Assembly (NCBI GenBank): GCA_900473685.1
Contig: UCNE01000015.1
Span: 1 to 64,000 of the forward strand
From: Hyphomicrobiales bacterium
Lineage (GTDB): Bacteria > Pseudomonadota > Alphaproteobacteria > Rhizobiales > Rhizobiaceae
Reading direction: 5' to 3'
DNA: 64,000 nt
This document shows, in pieces, positions 6,713 through 16,316 of the stretch. The notes under the pieces were generated by a model, which saw only the letters and a list, made by a program, of their open reading frames with translations, was not told where the DNA came from and ran no database searches. How positions within the stretch are numbered: position 1 is the first letter of the stretch; every line of letters starts with the position of its first letter. The position numbers and the translations under genes are program-made.

Positions 6713-8059
6713 TCAGACTGCTACTGAATGCCGTGTTGTGGCCGCCGTGAAATAGGCATCGAAGCGAGCCGCGATGAGACGGACAAACGGCCGGCCTTTG
6801 GTTGTGATTTCAAACCCGTCATTGCGCCATTCGCACAGCGCATCGCTTTCCATGGCCGCCAGGCGTCTTGCCTGCATCATGACATCGCCAGCGAGGGTGC
6901 CGAAGCGGCGTCGGGCTTCACGGCGTGAAAAGCGGAAATCGCACATCAGTTTTTCGATGACCCAGCGGCGGACGCGGTCGTCGTCAGACAGGGCAACGCC
7001 GCGCACGGTGGCAAGATTACCCTCTTCGATGCGGCGTATGTAGTCGCCGGTCGCCGGCGTGTTCTGCAGATAGCCTTGTTCGAATTGACTGATGGCTGAG
7101 GGGCCAAGCCCGATGATCGTATCGCAGCGATCGGCGGAGTAACCCTGGAAGTTGCGCCGGAGCCGTCCCTGTCGCGATGCCAGCGTCAGGGCGTCGTCGG
7201 GTAGCGCAAAATGGTCGATGCCGATGGCCCGGTATCCGGCGTCCAGGGCCAGAGCCCGCACCGCTTCCGCCTGTGCGTAACGCTCCATCCCGTCCGGCAG
7301 CCATTCGTCCTTGATCTGCGTCTGGTGCTTCTTCATCCAGGGCACATGCGCATAGCCGAACAGCGCCATGCGGTCGGGCTTGAGCTGAAGCGCCTGCCGC
7401 AGTGTCGCGCCGGCGCTTTCGACCGTCTGGTGCGGCAGGCCGTAGAGCAGGTCGAGATTGACCGAACCAATCCCACGGGCGCGGGCGCCACTAACGACAT
7501 AGGCCGTCTGCTCAAAACTCTGCAGCCGGTTGATCGCTTTTTGCACACGCGAATCGAAATCCTGGATGCCGAGGCTTGCCCGGGTCATGCCGAATTCGGC
7601 GAGTGCATCGAGCCTTTCGTCATCCATGTCGTTGGGGTCGATCTCGATACTGATTTCCGCATCTTGCAAGACCTCGAAGGCACCGCGAAGACGGCCGCCC
7701 AGCGCGATCAGGTCCTCCGGCCGCAGCATTGTCGGCGAGCCACCGCCCAGATGAATGGCGCCGACCGGCACGCGCCCGTCGAGCAGCCGGGCGACCGCTG
7801 CGATTTCCGCGTGAAGGACTTGCAGATAGGCGCTGACCGGCTCGTAGCGCAACGTCTGCTTGGTGTGGCAGGCGCAGAACCAGCACAGCCGGTCGCAGAA
7901 GGGGATATGCAGATAGAGCGATACGGCTTTATCGGCGGGCATTGCCGACATCCACTGCCGCGCGGTTTCTGACCCGACACCGGCGTGAAAGTGCGGTGCG
8001 GTCGGATAGCTGGTGTAGCGCGGTACTTTCGCGTCGAACAGGGCGGCGATTGAAGCCAT
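6713..8059 (-). CDS. hemN: oxygen-independent coproporphyrinogen III oxidase
   Basis: A 448-aa radical-SAM enzyme that decarboxylates coproporphyrinogen III to protoporphyrinogen IX without oxygen, in the cytoplasm. The iron-sulfur motif reads CDRLCWFCAC (the C-X3-C-X2-C-X-C of HemN, around residue 58), preceded by SLYLHIPF; GGGSPT (around 108) and the IEIDPNDM stretch are the expected SAM-binding parts, and the HemN C-terminal domain follows. The start at 8059 gives the standard MASIAALFDAKVPRYTSYP; the longer frame up to 8341 lacks family sequence. It is divergent from ccoN and shares with it a TTGAT-N4-ATCAA box at 8148-8161, so it is expected to be induced by FnrN/FixK in low oxygen. The length is normal for the family. 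Confidence 0.95.
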   Translation of the reverse strand: MASIAALFDAKVPRYTSYPTAPHFHAGVGSETARQWMSAMPADKAVSLYLHIPFCDRLCWFCACHTKQTLRYEPVSAYLQVLHAEIAAVARLLDGRVPVGAIHLGGGSPTMLRPEDLIALGGRLRGAFEVLQDAEISIEIDPNDMDDERLDALAEFGMTRASLGIQDFDSRVQKAINRLQSFEQTAYVVSGARARGIGSVNLDLLYGLPHQTVESAGATLRQALQLKPDRMALFGYAHVPWMKKHQTQIKDEWLPDGMERYAQAEAVRALALDAGYRAIGIDHFALPDDALTLASRQGRLRRNFQGYSADRCDTIIGLGPSAISQFEQGYLQNTPATGDYIRRIEEGNLATVRGVALSDDDRVRRWVIEKLMCDFRFSRREARRRFGTLAGDVMMQARRLAAMESDALCEWRNDGFEITTKGRPFVRLIAARFDAYFTAATTRHSVAV

Positions 8060-8147
8060 GGGTATCGTCCCGATCTGAAAATCGTTCCGCGGTCTGAAAA
8101 CAAACCGTCTTTTGGCGGCAGCTTCCCCGCATCCTTCCGCTCTCACC

Positions 8148-8161
8148 TTGATCTGGATCAA
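8148..8161. promoter_or_regulatory. FNR/FixK box between hemN and ccoN
   Basis: The sequence TTGATctggATCAA is a perfect TTGAT-N4-ATCAA palindrome, the consensus for FNR/FixK/FnrN proteins. It is centred ~91 bp from the ccoN start and ~95 bp from the hemN start, so one site can serve both divergent promoters. An FnrN-type regulator is encoded at 16808-17587. Confidence 0.9.
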
Positions 8162-8245
8162 GGCGTTCCTCGCCGCTTCGCCTGAAAGAGGAGTCAGGGG
8201 ACCGCCGCGCGCGGTTCGACATCTGATTGATGCGGGGACGACGAG

Positions 8246-9856
8246 ATGAAATACGGATCGGCGATCATCGGCACCGGCATAGCGGCGTTTTTCGCGCTGC
8301 TTGCTGCCGGCCTTGCCAAAGACGAGCTGTTCGCAAGCCATATGGGAATTCTGGTGATCGTGCTGATCGGCGCGGTTGTCGTGCTGATGCGCCAGACATC
8401 GTTTACACCACAGCCGGCGGTGGACATGTCAGCCTACATGGACGGCCCGATCCGCTACGGTGTGATCGCCACCGTGTTCTGGTGCGTCGTCGGCCTTCTG
8501 GTCGGCGTCGTCATCGCATTGCAGTTGGCCTATCCCGATCTTAACGTCGAGCCGTTTCTGTCCTTCGGGCGCGTTCGGCCGTTGCATACGTCAGCGGTGG
8601 TTTTTGCCTTTGGTGGCAACGCGCTGATCGCAACGTCGTTCTATGTCGTCCAGCGCACCAGCCGCGCCCGCCTGTTCGGCGGCGATCTCGCCTGGTTCGT
8701 CTTCTGGGGCTATCAACTGTTCATCGTCATGGCGGCGACGGGCTATCTTCTCGGCATCACTCAGGGCCGCGAATATGCGGAGCCGGAATGGTATGTCGAT
8801 CTCTGGCTGACGATCGTCTGGGTCTGTTACCTCATCGTCTTCCTCGGCACGATCCTGCGCCGCAAGGAACCGCATATCTACGTCGCCAACTGGTTCTACC
8901 TGTCGTTCATCGTCACGGTGGCGATGCTGCACATCGTCAACAACCTGGCGGTTCCGGTCTCGATCACCGGCTCGAAGAGCTATTCGGCTTTTGCCGGTGT
9001 ACAGGACGCGCTGACCCAATGGTGGTATGGCCATAACGCCGTCGGCTTCTTCCTGACGGCGGGCTTCCTTGGCATGATGTACTATTTCGTGCCGAAGCAG
9101 GCCAACCGGCCGGTCTACTCCTACCGCCTGTCGATCATCCATTTCTGGGCGCTGATCTTCCTCTACATCTGGGCCGGTCCGCACCACCTTCATTATACCG
9201 CTCTGCCGGATTGGGCGCAGACACTCGGCATGGTCTTTTCCATCATGCTGTGGATGCCGTCGTGGGGTGGCATGATCAACGGCCTGATGACGCTCTCGGG
9301 CGCCTGGGACAAGATCCGTACCGATCCGATCATCCGCATGATGGTTGCGGCCATCGCCTTCTACGGCATGTCGACTTTCGAAGGCCCGATGATGTCGATC
9401 AAGGCGGTCAACTCACTCAGCCACTATACCGACTGGACTATTGGACACGTCCATTCCGGCGCGCTTGGCTGGGTCGGCATGATCACCTTCGGCGCGGTCT
9501 ACTTCCTCGTGCCAAAACTGTGGAACCGCGAGCGGCTTTATTCGGTGCGCATGGTCACCTGGCACTTCTGGTTCGCCACGCTCGGCCTCGTCGTCTACGC
9601 CGCCGTCATGTGGGTCTCGGGCATCCAACAGGGCCTGATGTGGCGCGAATACGACCAGCAGGGCTTCCTCGTCTACTCCTTCGCCGAAACCGTCGAGGCG
9701 ATGCACCTCTACTACGTCGTGCGTGCGCTGGGCGGAGCTCTCTATCTCATCGGCGGGCTGATCATGGCCTGGAACGTCACGATGACCATCCTCGGGTACC
9801 AGCGCGACGAACAGGAAATCGGCGGCGCCGTGCCAGCGCCCCAAGCGGCCGAATAA
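8246..9856 (+). CDS. ccoN: cytochrome c oxidase cbb3-type subunit I
   Basis: A 536-aa catalytic subunit of the high-affinity cbb3 oxidase, also called FixN. It has ~12-14 membrane helices and the haem-copper ligands: [10 protein letters not shown] (around residue 114, low-spin haem b), the YGHNAVGF and AGPHHLHYT segments (CuB His residues) and [12 protein letters not shown] (haem b3 and b). Reduction of oxygen to water at this site is coupled to proton pumping in the inner membrane. It is first in ccoNOQP and preceded by an FNR box. The ribosome binding site is GGGGACGACGAG. The length is typical for alphaproteobacterial CcoN. Confidence 0.97.
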   Translation: MKYGSAIIGTGIAAFFALLAAGLAKDELFASHMGILVIVLIGAVVVLMRQTSFTPQPAVDMSAYMDGPIRYGVIATVFWCVVGLLVGVVIALQLAYPDLNVEPFLSFGRVRPLHTSAVVFAFGGNALIATSFYVVQRTSRARLFGGDLAWFVFWGYQLFIVMAATGYLLGITQGREYAEPEWYVDLWLTIVWVCYLIVFLGTILRRKEPHIYVANWFYLSFIVTVAMLHIVNNLAVPVSITGSKSYSAFAGVQDALTQWWYGHNAVGFFLTAGFLGMMYYFVPKQANRPVYSYRLSIIHFWALIFLYIWAGPHHLHYTALPDWAQTLGMVFSIMLWMPSWGGMINGLMTLSGAWDKIRTDPIIRMMVAAIAFYGMSTFEGPMMSIKAVNSLSHYTDWTIGHVHSGALGWVGMITFGAVYFLVPKLWNRERLYSVRMVTWHFWFATLGLVVYAAVMWVSGIQQGLMWREYDQQGFLVYSFAETVEAMHLYYVVRALGGALYLIGGLIMAWNVTMTILGYQRDEQEIGGAVPAPQAAE

Positions 9857-9868
9857 GGAAAGAAGACC

Positions 9869-10600
9869 ATGGGTATCCTGGACAAACACGCGATCCTCGA
9901 GCGCAATGCGACGCTTCTGCTCATCGGCTCGTTTCTGGTCGTCACCGTCGGCGGCATTGTCGAGATCGCACCGCTGTTTTATCTCGAAAATACCATCGAA
10001 AAGGTGGAGGGCATGCGGCCTTATTCGCCGCTGGAGCTTGCCGGCCGCAATATCTACATCCGCGAGGGCTGTTACGCCTGCCACAGCCAGATGATCCGGC
10101 CGTTCCGCGACGAGGTCGAGCGTTACGGCCATTACAGCCTGGCGGCGGAATCGATGTACGACCACCCATTCCAGTGGGGATCCAAGCGCACCGGGCCGGA
10201 CCTTGCCCGCGTCGGCAACCGCTACTCGAATGAATGGCATGTCCAGCACCTGACAGAGCCGCGCGATGTCGTGCCGGAATCGATGATGCCGAGCTACGCC
10301 TTCCTGAAAAGCAAGCCGCTGCCGGTCAAGGACTTCGCCACGCATCTGAAGGCCAATGCCGCTGTCGGCGTGCCCTACAGCCAGGACATGATCGACAATG
10401 CGGATGCCGATCTGCGCGCCCAGGCCGACCCAACGGTCGATACATCAGGCATCGAGGGCCGTTATCCAAAGGCCCGCATCGGAGATTTTGACGGCAATCC
10501 GCAGGCGATCACGGAAATGGATGCGCTGGTCGCCTACCTGCAGATGCTCGGCACGCTGGTGGACTTCAAGACCTACGACGAAGCCGGCAGCGACCGCTGA
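9869..10600 (+). CDS. ccoO: cytochrome c oxidase cbb3-type subunit II
   Basis: A 243-aa membrane-anchored monohaem cytochrome c (FixO). One N-terminal helix (residues ~15-38, [18 protein letters not shown]) is followed by a periplasmic domain with a single haem motif CYACH at about residue 70 and an axial Met in SMMPSYAFL (around 140). It passes electrons from CcoP toward CcoN. It starts 12 bases after ccoN with an AAGGAAAG ribosome binding site and is in the same operon. Confidence 0.97.
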   Translation: MGILDKHAILERNATLLLIGSFLVVTVGGIVEIAPLFYLENTIEKVEGMRPYSPLELAGRNIYIREGCYACHSQMIRPFRDEVERYGHYSLAAESMYDHPFQWGSKRTGPDLARVGNRYSNEWHVQHLTEPRDVVPESMMPSYAFLKSKPLPVKDFATHLKANAAVGVPYSQDMIDNADADLRAQADPTVDTSGIEGRYPKARIGDFDGNPQAITEMDALVAYLQMLGTLVDFKTYDEAGSDR

Positions 10601-10613
10601 GGAGGGAAACCCG

Positions 10614-10763
10614 ATGGAATACCAACAACTACGGACCTTCGCCGACAGCTGGGGCCTACTGGCGATGACGCTGTTCTTCGTCGGCACGCTGATCTTCGCG
10701 TTCCGCCCCGGTAGCCGGAAATCTGCCGATGAAGCCGCACAAATCCCGCTCAAGGATGACTGA
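10614..10763 (+). CDS. ccoQ: cbb3-type oxidase small subunit CcoQ
   Basis: A 49-aa protein (MEYQQLRTFADSWGLLAMTL...) with one membrane helix at ~13-30 and a charged C-terminal tail, the CcoQ/FixQ pattern. The family stabilises the assembled cbb3 complex. A GGAGGGAAAC ribosome binding site lies just before the ATG. It sits between ccoO and ccoP as in all rhizobial fixNOQP operons, and its last codons run into the ccoP initiation region. Confidence 0.93.
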   Translation: MEYQQLRTFADSWGLLAMTLFFVGTLIFAFRPGSRKSADEAAQIPLKDD

Positions 10764-10764
10764 T

Positions 10765-11640
10765 ATGCACGATCCTCATAAAGATCCTCATCTGGACGAG
10801 TTGTCGGGCGTATCGACGACCGGGCACGAATGGGATGGCATCAAGGAACTCAACAATCCGCTGCCGCGCTGGTGGGTCGTGTCCTTCTATGCCTGTATCG
10901 TCTGGGCCCTGGTCTATACGGTCTTTTATCCGGCCTGGCCATTGCTGACGTCCGCAACCACGGGCGTGCTTGGTTATTCGAGCCGTGCCGATGTGCGCTC
11001 CGAACTGGCCGCTGCCGAAGCGGCTCGCTCGGGCTATGTCGCGGCAATCAAGGCCGCCGATATGCAGCAGATCCTTGCCGATGAGACGTTGCGCAATGTT
11101 GCCACGGCTGCCGGCAGCGCCGCCTTCAAGGTCAACTGCATCCAGTGCCATGGATCGGGCGCGCAGGGCTCGAAAGGGTTTCCGAACCTCAACGATGACG
11201 ATTGGCTGTGGGGCGGCACGTCGGAGCAGATCCTGACGACGATCACCCATGGTGTTCGTGCGCCGGAAGACGCCGACACGCATGTCAGCGAGATGCCCGC
11301 CTTCGGCGACATTTTGAAACCCGACGAGATCGCGTCCGTCGCCATGTTCGTTGCCGATCTGTCGAACGGCACTGGCTTTCCAGAGGAAACGGCGCCCGGC
11401 GCGCAGATATTCGCCCAGAATTGCGCGAGCTGCCACGGCGATCGTGGCGAGGGTAATCAGGAGATGGGCGCGCCCAATCTCGCCGACAGCCTGTCGTTGC
11501 TGGTGGACGGCGAGGAGGCGATCGCCGCGCAGATCCGCGCTCCAAAACACGGCGTCATGCCGGCCTGGGGCGGACGCCTTGGCGATGTCACGGTCAAGGA
11601 ACTCGCGGCATATGTCTATTCGCTCGGCGGCGGCAAATAG
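10765..11640 (+). CDS. ccoP: cytochrome c oxidase cbb3-type subunit III
   Basis: A 291-aa dihaem cytochrome c (FixP). The N-terminal part carries the SGVSTTGHEWDGIKELNNP signature and a membrane helix (WWVVSFYACIVWALVYTVF). Two periplasmic cytochrome c domains follow, with haem motifs CIQCH (around residue 128) and CASCH (around 222). It receives electrons from the bc1 complex or soluble cytochrome c. The ATG at 10765 has AAGGA eight bases upstream; an ATG nine bases earlier lacks a ribosome binding site. Last gene of ccoNOQP; an FNR box for the next operon follows 19 bases after its stop. Confidence 0.96.
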   Translation: MHDPHKDPHLDELSGVSTTGHEWDGIKELNNPLPRWWVVSFYACIVWALVYTVFYPAWPLLTSATTGVLGYSSRADVRSELAAAEAARSGYVAAIKAADMQQILADETLRNVATAAGSAAFKVNCIQCHGSGAQGSKGFPNLNDDDWLWGGTSEQILTTITHGVRAPEDADTHVSEMPAFGDILKPDEIASVAMFVADLSNGTGFPEETAPGAQIFAQNCASCHGDRGEGNQEMGAPNLADSLSLLVDGEEAIAAQIRAPKHGVMPAWGGRLGDVTVKELAAYVYSLGGGK

Positions 11641-11658
11641 GCGTCGCGATCCGGTCGC

Positions 11659-11672
11659 TTGACCTCGATCAA
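11659..11672. promoter_or_regulatory. FNR/FixK box upstream of ccoG
   Basis: TTGACctcgATCAA matches TTGAY-N4-RTCAA with one substitution from the perfect palindrome. It lies between the ccoP stop and the ccoG start, ~88 bp from the latter, indicating a separate low-oxygen promoter for the assembly genes ccoGHIS. Confidence 0.82.
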
Positions 11673-11753
11673 GGAGATTGGCGCCGTCAAGTGCCACTCT
11701 CCGGTTCAAAGACGAGTGGCCGGCCTTGCCGGCGTCATGCCCTTGAGGCTGGA

Positions 11754-13313
11754 ATGCTGGAAAAGATGGACATCGAAAGACTGGACGCCGAGGCGGTCAA
11801 TTCGCAGAAGCAGCGGCAGGTGCTTTATGCGCCGCGTAAAAAGATCTTCCCGAAGCGCGCCTCGGGAGGATTTCGCCGTTTCAAATGGCTGATCATGGCG
11901 ATCACGCTCGGCATCTACTATCTGGTGCCATGGCTGCGCTGGGATCGCGGCGATTACGCACCGGATCAGGCGGTGTTGATCGATATCGCCAACCGACGTT
12001 TCTATTTCTTCTTCATCGAAATCTGGCCGCAGGAGTTTTTCTACGTTGCCGGTCTGCTGGTCATGGCCGGGCTTGGGTTGTTCCTTTTGACCTCGACGGT
12101 CGGGCGCGCTTGGTGCGGCTATACCTGCCCGCAGACGGTTTGGGTCGATCTTTTTCTGGTTGTCGAGCGGGCGATCGAAGGCGATCGCAACGCGCGCATC
12201 AAGCTCGACAAGGAACCCTATTCGCCGCGCAAGCTCGTGTTGCGGACCACCAAGCACGTCATCTGGCTGCTGATCGCGGTGGCCACCGGCGGGGCCTGGA
12301 TTTTCTATTTTGCCGATGCACCGACACTGCTTGTCGATGTCTTCACCGGCCAGGCTGAAATCGTTGCCTACAGCACCATCGCGTTCCTGACAGCAACGAC
12401 ATACATCTTCGGCGGGCTGATGCGCGAGCAGGTCTGCACCTATATGTGCCCGTGGCCGCGCATCCAGGCGGCGATGCTCGACGAGGCGTCGCTGACGGTG
12501 ACCTACAATGACTGGCGCGGCGAACCGCGTTCGCGCCACGCCAAGAAATCCGCAGCGCAGGGCGCGGTGGTCGGCGATTGCGTCGATTGCAACGCCTGTG
12601 TCGCCGTCTGTCCGATGGGCATCGATATTCGTGACGGCCAGCAGCTCGAATGCATCACCTGCGCGCTGTGCATCGATGCCTGCGACGGGGTGATGGACAA
12701 GCTCGGCCGGGAGCGCGGCCTGATCTCCTACACGACACTCAACGACTACAATGCCAACATGGCGCTGGCGACAGCCGGAGGCACGCAGCCGATCGACCCG
12801 GCGCGTGTCCGCACACCGGACGGCAAGCTCGCGGCGACGCTGCGCCATATCAGTCTCGCCTCGTTCCTGCGGCTAAGAACGTTGCTCTACGCCGCACTCT
12901 GGTCGCTGGTCGGCATTGGTCTCGTCTATGCGCTGGTCACTCGCGACCGGCTCGACGTCAACGTCCTGCATGATCGCAATCCGCAATTCGTCATGCTGTC
13001 GGATGGATCGGTGCGCAATGGTTACACTCTGAAAATCCTCAACATGATCGCCAAGCCGCGTGTGATGGCCGTGCGTATCGAGGGCTTGCCGCAAAGCTCC
13101 GTCGCGATCGCCGGTATCGAGGCTCAGGGTGACGGATCATTCCTTGTACCGGTCGAGCCGGACCGCCTGCGCAGCCTGAAGGTTTTTGTCACCCAGCCGC
13201 GCCACGTTGCTGACGAGCAGGTGCAGACCTTCCGCTTCGTCATCGAGGATACAAAAGGCCCCGAGACGAAAACCTACACGGCAACATTCCAGACACCGGG
13301 AGGCTCGAAATGA
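11754..13313 (+). CDS. ccoG: cbb3 oxidase assembly ferredoxin-like protein CcoG
   Basis: A 519-aa membrane protein (FixG/RdxA) thought to reduce copper for cbb3 assembly. About five membrane helices flank a cytoplasmic double [4Fe-4S] ferredoxin domain: CVDCNACVAVCPMG and CITCALCIDACDG (around residues 280-320). Further conserved Cys pairs occur in WCGYTCPQTVW and CTYMCPWPR. The C-terminal ~100 residues form the periplasmic immunoglobulin-like FixG domain. The ATG at 11754 has GAGG upstream; a GTG at 11691 gives an unlikely basic extension. ccoH overlaps its stop by four bases. Confidence 0.95.
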   Translation: MLEKMDIERLDAEAVNSQKQRQVLYAPRKKIFPKRASGGFRRFKWLIMAITLGIYYLVPWLRWDRGDYAPDQAVLIDIANRRFYFFFIEIWPQEFFYVAGLLVMAGLGLFLLTSTVGRAWCGYTCPQTVWVDLFLVVERAIEGDRNARIKLDKEPYSPRKLVLRTTKHVIWLLIAVATGGAWIFYFADAPTLLVDVFTGQAEIVAYSTIAFLTATTYIFGGLMREQVCTYMCPWPRIQAAMLDEASLTVTYNDWRGEPRSRHAKKSAAQGAVVGDCVDCNACVAVCPMGIDIRDGQQLECITCALCIDACDGVMDKLGRERGLISYTTLNDYNANMALATAGGTQPIDPARVRTPDGKLAATLRHISLASFLRLRTLLYAALWSLVGIGLVYALVTRDRLDVNVLHDRNPQFVMLSDGSVRNGYTLKILNMIAKPRVMAVRIEGLPQSSVAIAGIEAQGDGSFLVPVEPDRLRSLKVFVTQPRHVADEQVQTFRFVIEDTKGPETKTYTATFQTPGGSK

Positions 13314-13798
13314 AACCGCAATCCCGCGAATTTACCGGCCGGCATATGCTGATAATCATGCTCGCCTTCTTCGGGGTCATTATCGCCGTCAATTTCGTGA
13401 TGGCGCGGTTCGCCGTGACCAGCTGGACCGGACTGGTGGTCGAGAATTCCTATGTTGCCAGCCAGCAGTTCAACGAGAAGATGATCGCGGTGCGAACGCA
13501 GAACGATCTCGGCTGGGTGCCGAAGCTCGACATCGCCGCTGGAAAGATCTCCTTCACGCTGGCCGACCGTATTGGCAATCCGGTGAAAATGACCGGTGGA
13601 AAAGCGACCTTCCAGCATCCGAGCTTCGAGGCGGCGGACTGGTCGGCGGTACTGGTGCCGTCAGGAGATGGTCAACTCAGCGCCTCCTCAGCGGTATCTC
13701 CCGGCATCTGGGTCGTCAGTGTCGAGGTCGACGGCGGCCTGGCCGTGCCCTACCGCCATAGCGAACGTGTTCTGATCAAGGATGGAAAAAGCCAATGA
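13310..13798 (+). CDS. ccoH: cbb3 oxidase assembly protein CcoH
   Basis: A 162-aa FixH protein: a short cytoplasmic start, one membrane helix (HMLIIMLAFFGVIIAVNFVM, ~12-32) and a periplasmic beta-rich domain starting with the conserved ENSYVASQQFNE. It interacts with CcoN and the copper ATPase during oxidase assembly. Its start overlaps ccoG and its stop overlaps ccoI, each by four bases, showing translational coupling through ccoGHI. Confidence 0.94.
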   Translation: MKPQSREFTGRHMLIIMLAFFGVIIAVNFVMARFAVTSWTGLVVENSYVASQQFNEKMIAVRTQNDLGWVPKLDIAAGKISFTLADRIGNPVKMTGGKATFQHPSFEAADWSAVLVPSGDGQLSASSAVSPGIWVVSVEVDGGLAVPYRHSERVLIKDGKSQ

Positions 13799-16056
13799 AC
13801 TGCTGTGCCGTCGGCAATGCATCCATGCTCGAGCTGGAGGCAGAGCGCCAGGCGATGCCGCCGGCAGACGAAATCCGCCTGCTCAGCCACGTGCTCGGCG
13901 ACGGTTTGAGGCAGACCAATCTGTCCGTGCCGGATGTGCATTGCGCTGCCTGCATCGGCAAGATCGAGCGGGCGCTGAGCAAGCTCGACGGCGTCGAGAA
14001 CGCCCGTGTCAACCTCTCCACCCGGCGGGTGTCGATCCGCTGGCACGATGGAGCCGTTCCGGATTTCTGTGGGGTGTTGTACCGGCTCGGTTATCCTGCA
14101 CATCTGTTTTCCGAGCAGGACGGTGAGGGTGATCGCACCCGGTCCGAGCTGATCCGGGCGGTCGCTGTCTGCGGTTTTGCCACGGCGAACATCATGCTCT
14201 TGTCCGTCTCCGTCTGGTCAGGGGCCGAAGGCGCAACGCGCGATCTGTTCCACTGGATTTCGGCCCTGATCGCGCTTCCGGCACTGGTGCTGGGCGGCGG
14301 CATCTTCTTTCGCTCGGCGGTATCGGCGCTCCGGCATGGCCGCACCAACATGGACGTGCCGATCGCCGTCGGCATCTCGCTTGCCTTCGGCATGAGCCTT
14401 TATGAGACCATCAACCACGGCCAACATGCCTATTTCGATGCCGTCGCCTCGCTTCTGTTTTTCCTTTTGATCGGCCGCGTGCTCGATCACGTCATGCGCG
14501 AGAAGGCTCGCTCGGCCGTCAGCAGTCTCGTGCGGATGACCCCTGCGGGCGCGGTGGTCCTTGGACCGGATGGTAGCCGCGAATATATGCCGCTGGCGCG
14601 GATAGAGCCCGGAATGAAGGTATTCATTACTGCAGGCGATCGCATTCCAGTCGATGCCATCGTCCGGCAGGGTCTCTCTGAGCTCGATTGCTCGCTGGTC
14701 ACGGGCGAAAGCGATCCACGCCCGGTAAAGGCCAGCGATACCATCAGCGCCGGTACGCTCAACCTGACAGGGCCGCTGACGATCGAAGTCACCGCCGCTG
14801 CCGAAGCCTCATTTCTCGCCGAAGTCATCCGGCTGATGGAAGCGGCCGAAGCCGGCCGTGGGCTTTACCGGCGCATCGCCGACCGGGCCGCAACCTATTA
14901 TGCACCGGCGGTTCATCTGACCGCATTTCTCACAGGGATCGGCTGGCTGCTGGTCTCGGGCGATTGGCACAAAGCCATCACCATCGCGATTGCGGTTCTG
15001 ATCATCACCTGCCCATGCGCGTTGGGGCTGGCGGTTCCGATCGTCCAGGTCGTTGCCGCGCGCCGGTTGTTCGAGCGCGGCATCATGGTCAAGGACGGGT
15101 CGGCCATGGAGCGGCTCGCCGAAGCCGATATGGCCGTGTTCGACAAGACTGGAACCCTGACGCTCGGCCAGTTGAGTCTTGCAAGCAGCGATGCGCGGGA
15201 CGAGACAGCCCTTGCCATCGCGGTCTCCCTGGCCGGATATTCAGGCCATCCCGCCTCACGCGCCATCTGGAAGGCGTATCCCGGCCATCATTATCCGGAT
15301 GTCAGGGCTGACGGGGTAACCGAACACCCGGGACTCGGGATCGAGGCGGCGATCGCGGGCAAGACCTATCGGCTTGGGCGCAGCCCATGGGCGGGACCGG
15401 TCGAGCAAGGAACTTCTGCAACGGTCCTGTCGGAAAACGGCAGGGTCATCGCGCGCTTTGCCTTCAGCGACACTCTTCGGCCGGATGCGGCGGCGACCAT
15501 CGAGCGCCTGCATCGCCTTGGCATGCCCATCGAACTTCTTTCGGGAGATACCAAGGCGGCCGTGCAATCCGTTGCCAAGACCCTCAAGATTGAACATTAC
15601 GGCGCCGAGCTTCTACCCGGCGACAAGCTTGAACGCCTGCAGGCGCTTGCGTCGGACGGGCGGCGGGCACTGATGGTCGGTGACGGCCTCAACGACGCCC
15701 CGGCACTTGCCGCAGCGCATGTTTCCATGGCACCGGCAACCGCCGCCGATGTTGGCCGCAATGCCGCTGATTTCGTCTTCCTGCGCGATTCGCTCAGCGC
15801 CGTTACCGTGGCACTGGATGTGTCGCGAAGGGCCGGCCGCTTGATCCGGCAGAATCTGGCCCTGGCGATCGGCTACAACGCCTTTGCCATTCCGATCGCC
15901 GTTTTCGGCTACGTGACGCCGCTCGTCGCCGCCATTGCCATGTCTGCATCCTCGCTGCTGGTGATCGGCAACGCCCTGCGTCTCAATACCGGGGCGGACC
16001 ATTTCGATGCGCCGTCATTATTGCCGTCCGCCAACCCGGAGGGCCAGTTGCGATGA
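13795..16056 (+). CDS. ccoI: copper-exporting P-type ATPase for cbb3 assembly
   Basis: A 753-aa CPx-type ATPase (FixI, CopA2-like) moving copper across the inner membrane for insertion into cbb3 oxidase. The N-terminal heavy-metal domain has HCAACIGKIERAL (around residue 52). The actuator domain contains TGES; the membrane metal site is TCPCALGLAVP (around 405); the phosphorylation site is DKTGTLT (around 450); and the hinge is MVGDGLNDAPALAAAHVS (around 625). Eight membrane helices are expected. It overlaps ccoH and ccoS by four bases. Confidence 0.96.
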   Translation: MNCCAVGNASMLELEAERQAMPPADEIRLLSHVLGDGLRQTNLSVPDVHCAACIGKIERALSKLDGVENARVNLSTRRVSIRWHDGAVPDFCGVLYRLGYPAHLFSEQDGEGDRTRSELIRAVAVCGFATANIMLLSVSVWSGAEGATRDLFHWISALIALPALVLGGGIFFRSAVSALRHGRTNMDVPIAVGISLAFGMSLYETINHGQHAYFDAVASLLFFLLIGRVLDHVMREKARSAVSSLVRMTPAGAVVLGPDGSREYMPLARIEPGMKVFITAGDRIPVDAIVRQGLSELDCSLVTGESDPRPVKASDTISAGTLNLTGPLTIEVTAAAEASFLAEVIRLMEAAEAGRGLYRRIADRAATYYAPAVHLTAFLTGIGWLLVSGDWHKAITIAIAVLIITCPCALGLAVPIVQVVAARRLFERGIMVKDGSAMERLAEADMAVFDKTGTLTLGQLSLASSDARDETALAIAVSLAGYSGHPASRAIWKAYPGHHYPDVRADGVTEHPGLGIEAAIAGKTYRLGRSPWAGPVEQGTSATVLSENGRVIARFAFSDTLRPDAAATIERLHRLGMPIELLSGDTKAAVQSVAKTLKIEHYGAELLPGDKLERLQALASDGRRALMVGDGLNDAPALAAAHVSMAPATAADVGRNAADFVFLRDSLSAVTVALDVSRRAGRLIRQNLALAIGYNAFAIPIAVFGYVTPLVAAIAMSASSLLVIGNALRLNTGADHFDAPSLLPSANPEGQLR

Positions 16057-16226
16057 AGTCGCTGATCTATCTCCTGCCGGTTGCCATCTCGCTCGGATTG
16101 GCCGGGCTCGGTGCCTTCATCTGGTCGCTGAGGAGCGGCCAGTACGAGGACATGGACGGGGCGGCACAACGGATATTGCTCGATGACGAGCGCTCGCAGG
16201 AAGGAGAGGGCAACAGGTCGGCTTGA
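16053..16226 (+). CDS. ccoS: cbb3 oxidase assembly small protein CcoS
   Basis: A 57-aa protein (MKSLIYLLPVAISLGLAGLG...) with one N-terminal membrane helix followed by the conserved FIWSLRSGQYEDMDG, diagnostic of CcoS/FixS. The family is needed for cofactor insertion into the oxidase. Its ATG overlaps the ccoI stop by four bases. The stop codon overlaps the FNR box at 16223-16236. It is too short for a simple length cut-off but unmistakable. Confidence 0.94.
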   Translation: MKSLIYLLPVAISLGLAGLGAFIWSLRSGQYEDMDGAAQRILLDDERSQEGEGNRSA

Positions 16227-16236
16227 TCGAGGTCAA
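16223..16236. promoter_or_regulatory. FNR/FixK box upstream of the hemerythrin-like gene
   Basis: TTGATcgagGTCAA fits TTGAY-N4-RTCAA with one deviation. It overlaps the ccoS stop and is centred ~87 bp from the ATG at 16317, nearly the same spacing as the boxes before ccoN and ccoG. Confidence 0.8.
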
Positions 16237-16316
16237 GGCGCCGGGGCGTGCGCGGATGTTTCATCCGGCAGAGGAAACAACGGTATGGGCAGATGTCCAG
16301 CCGGGGAGGACCATCG

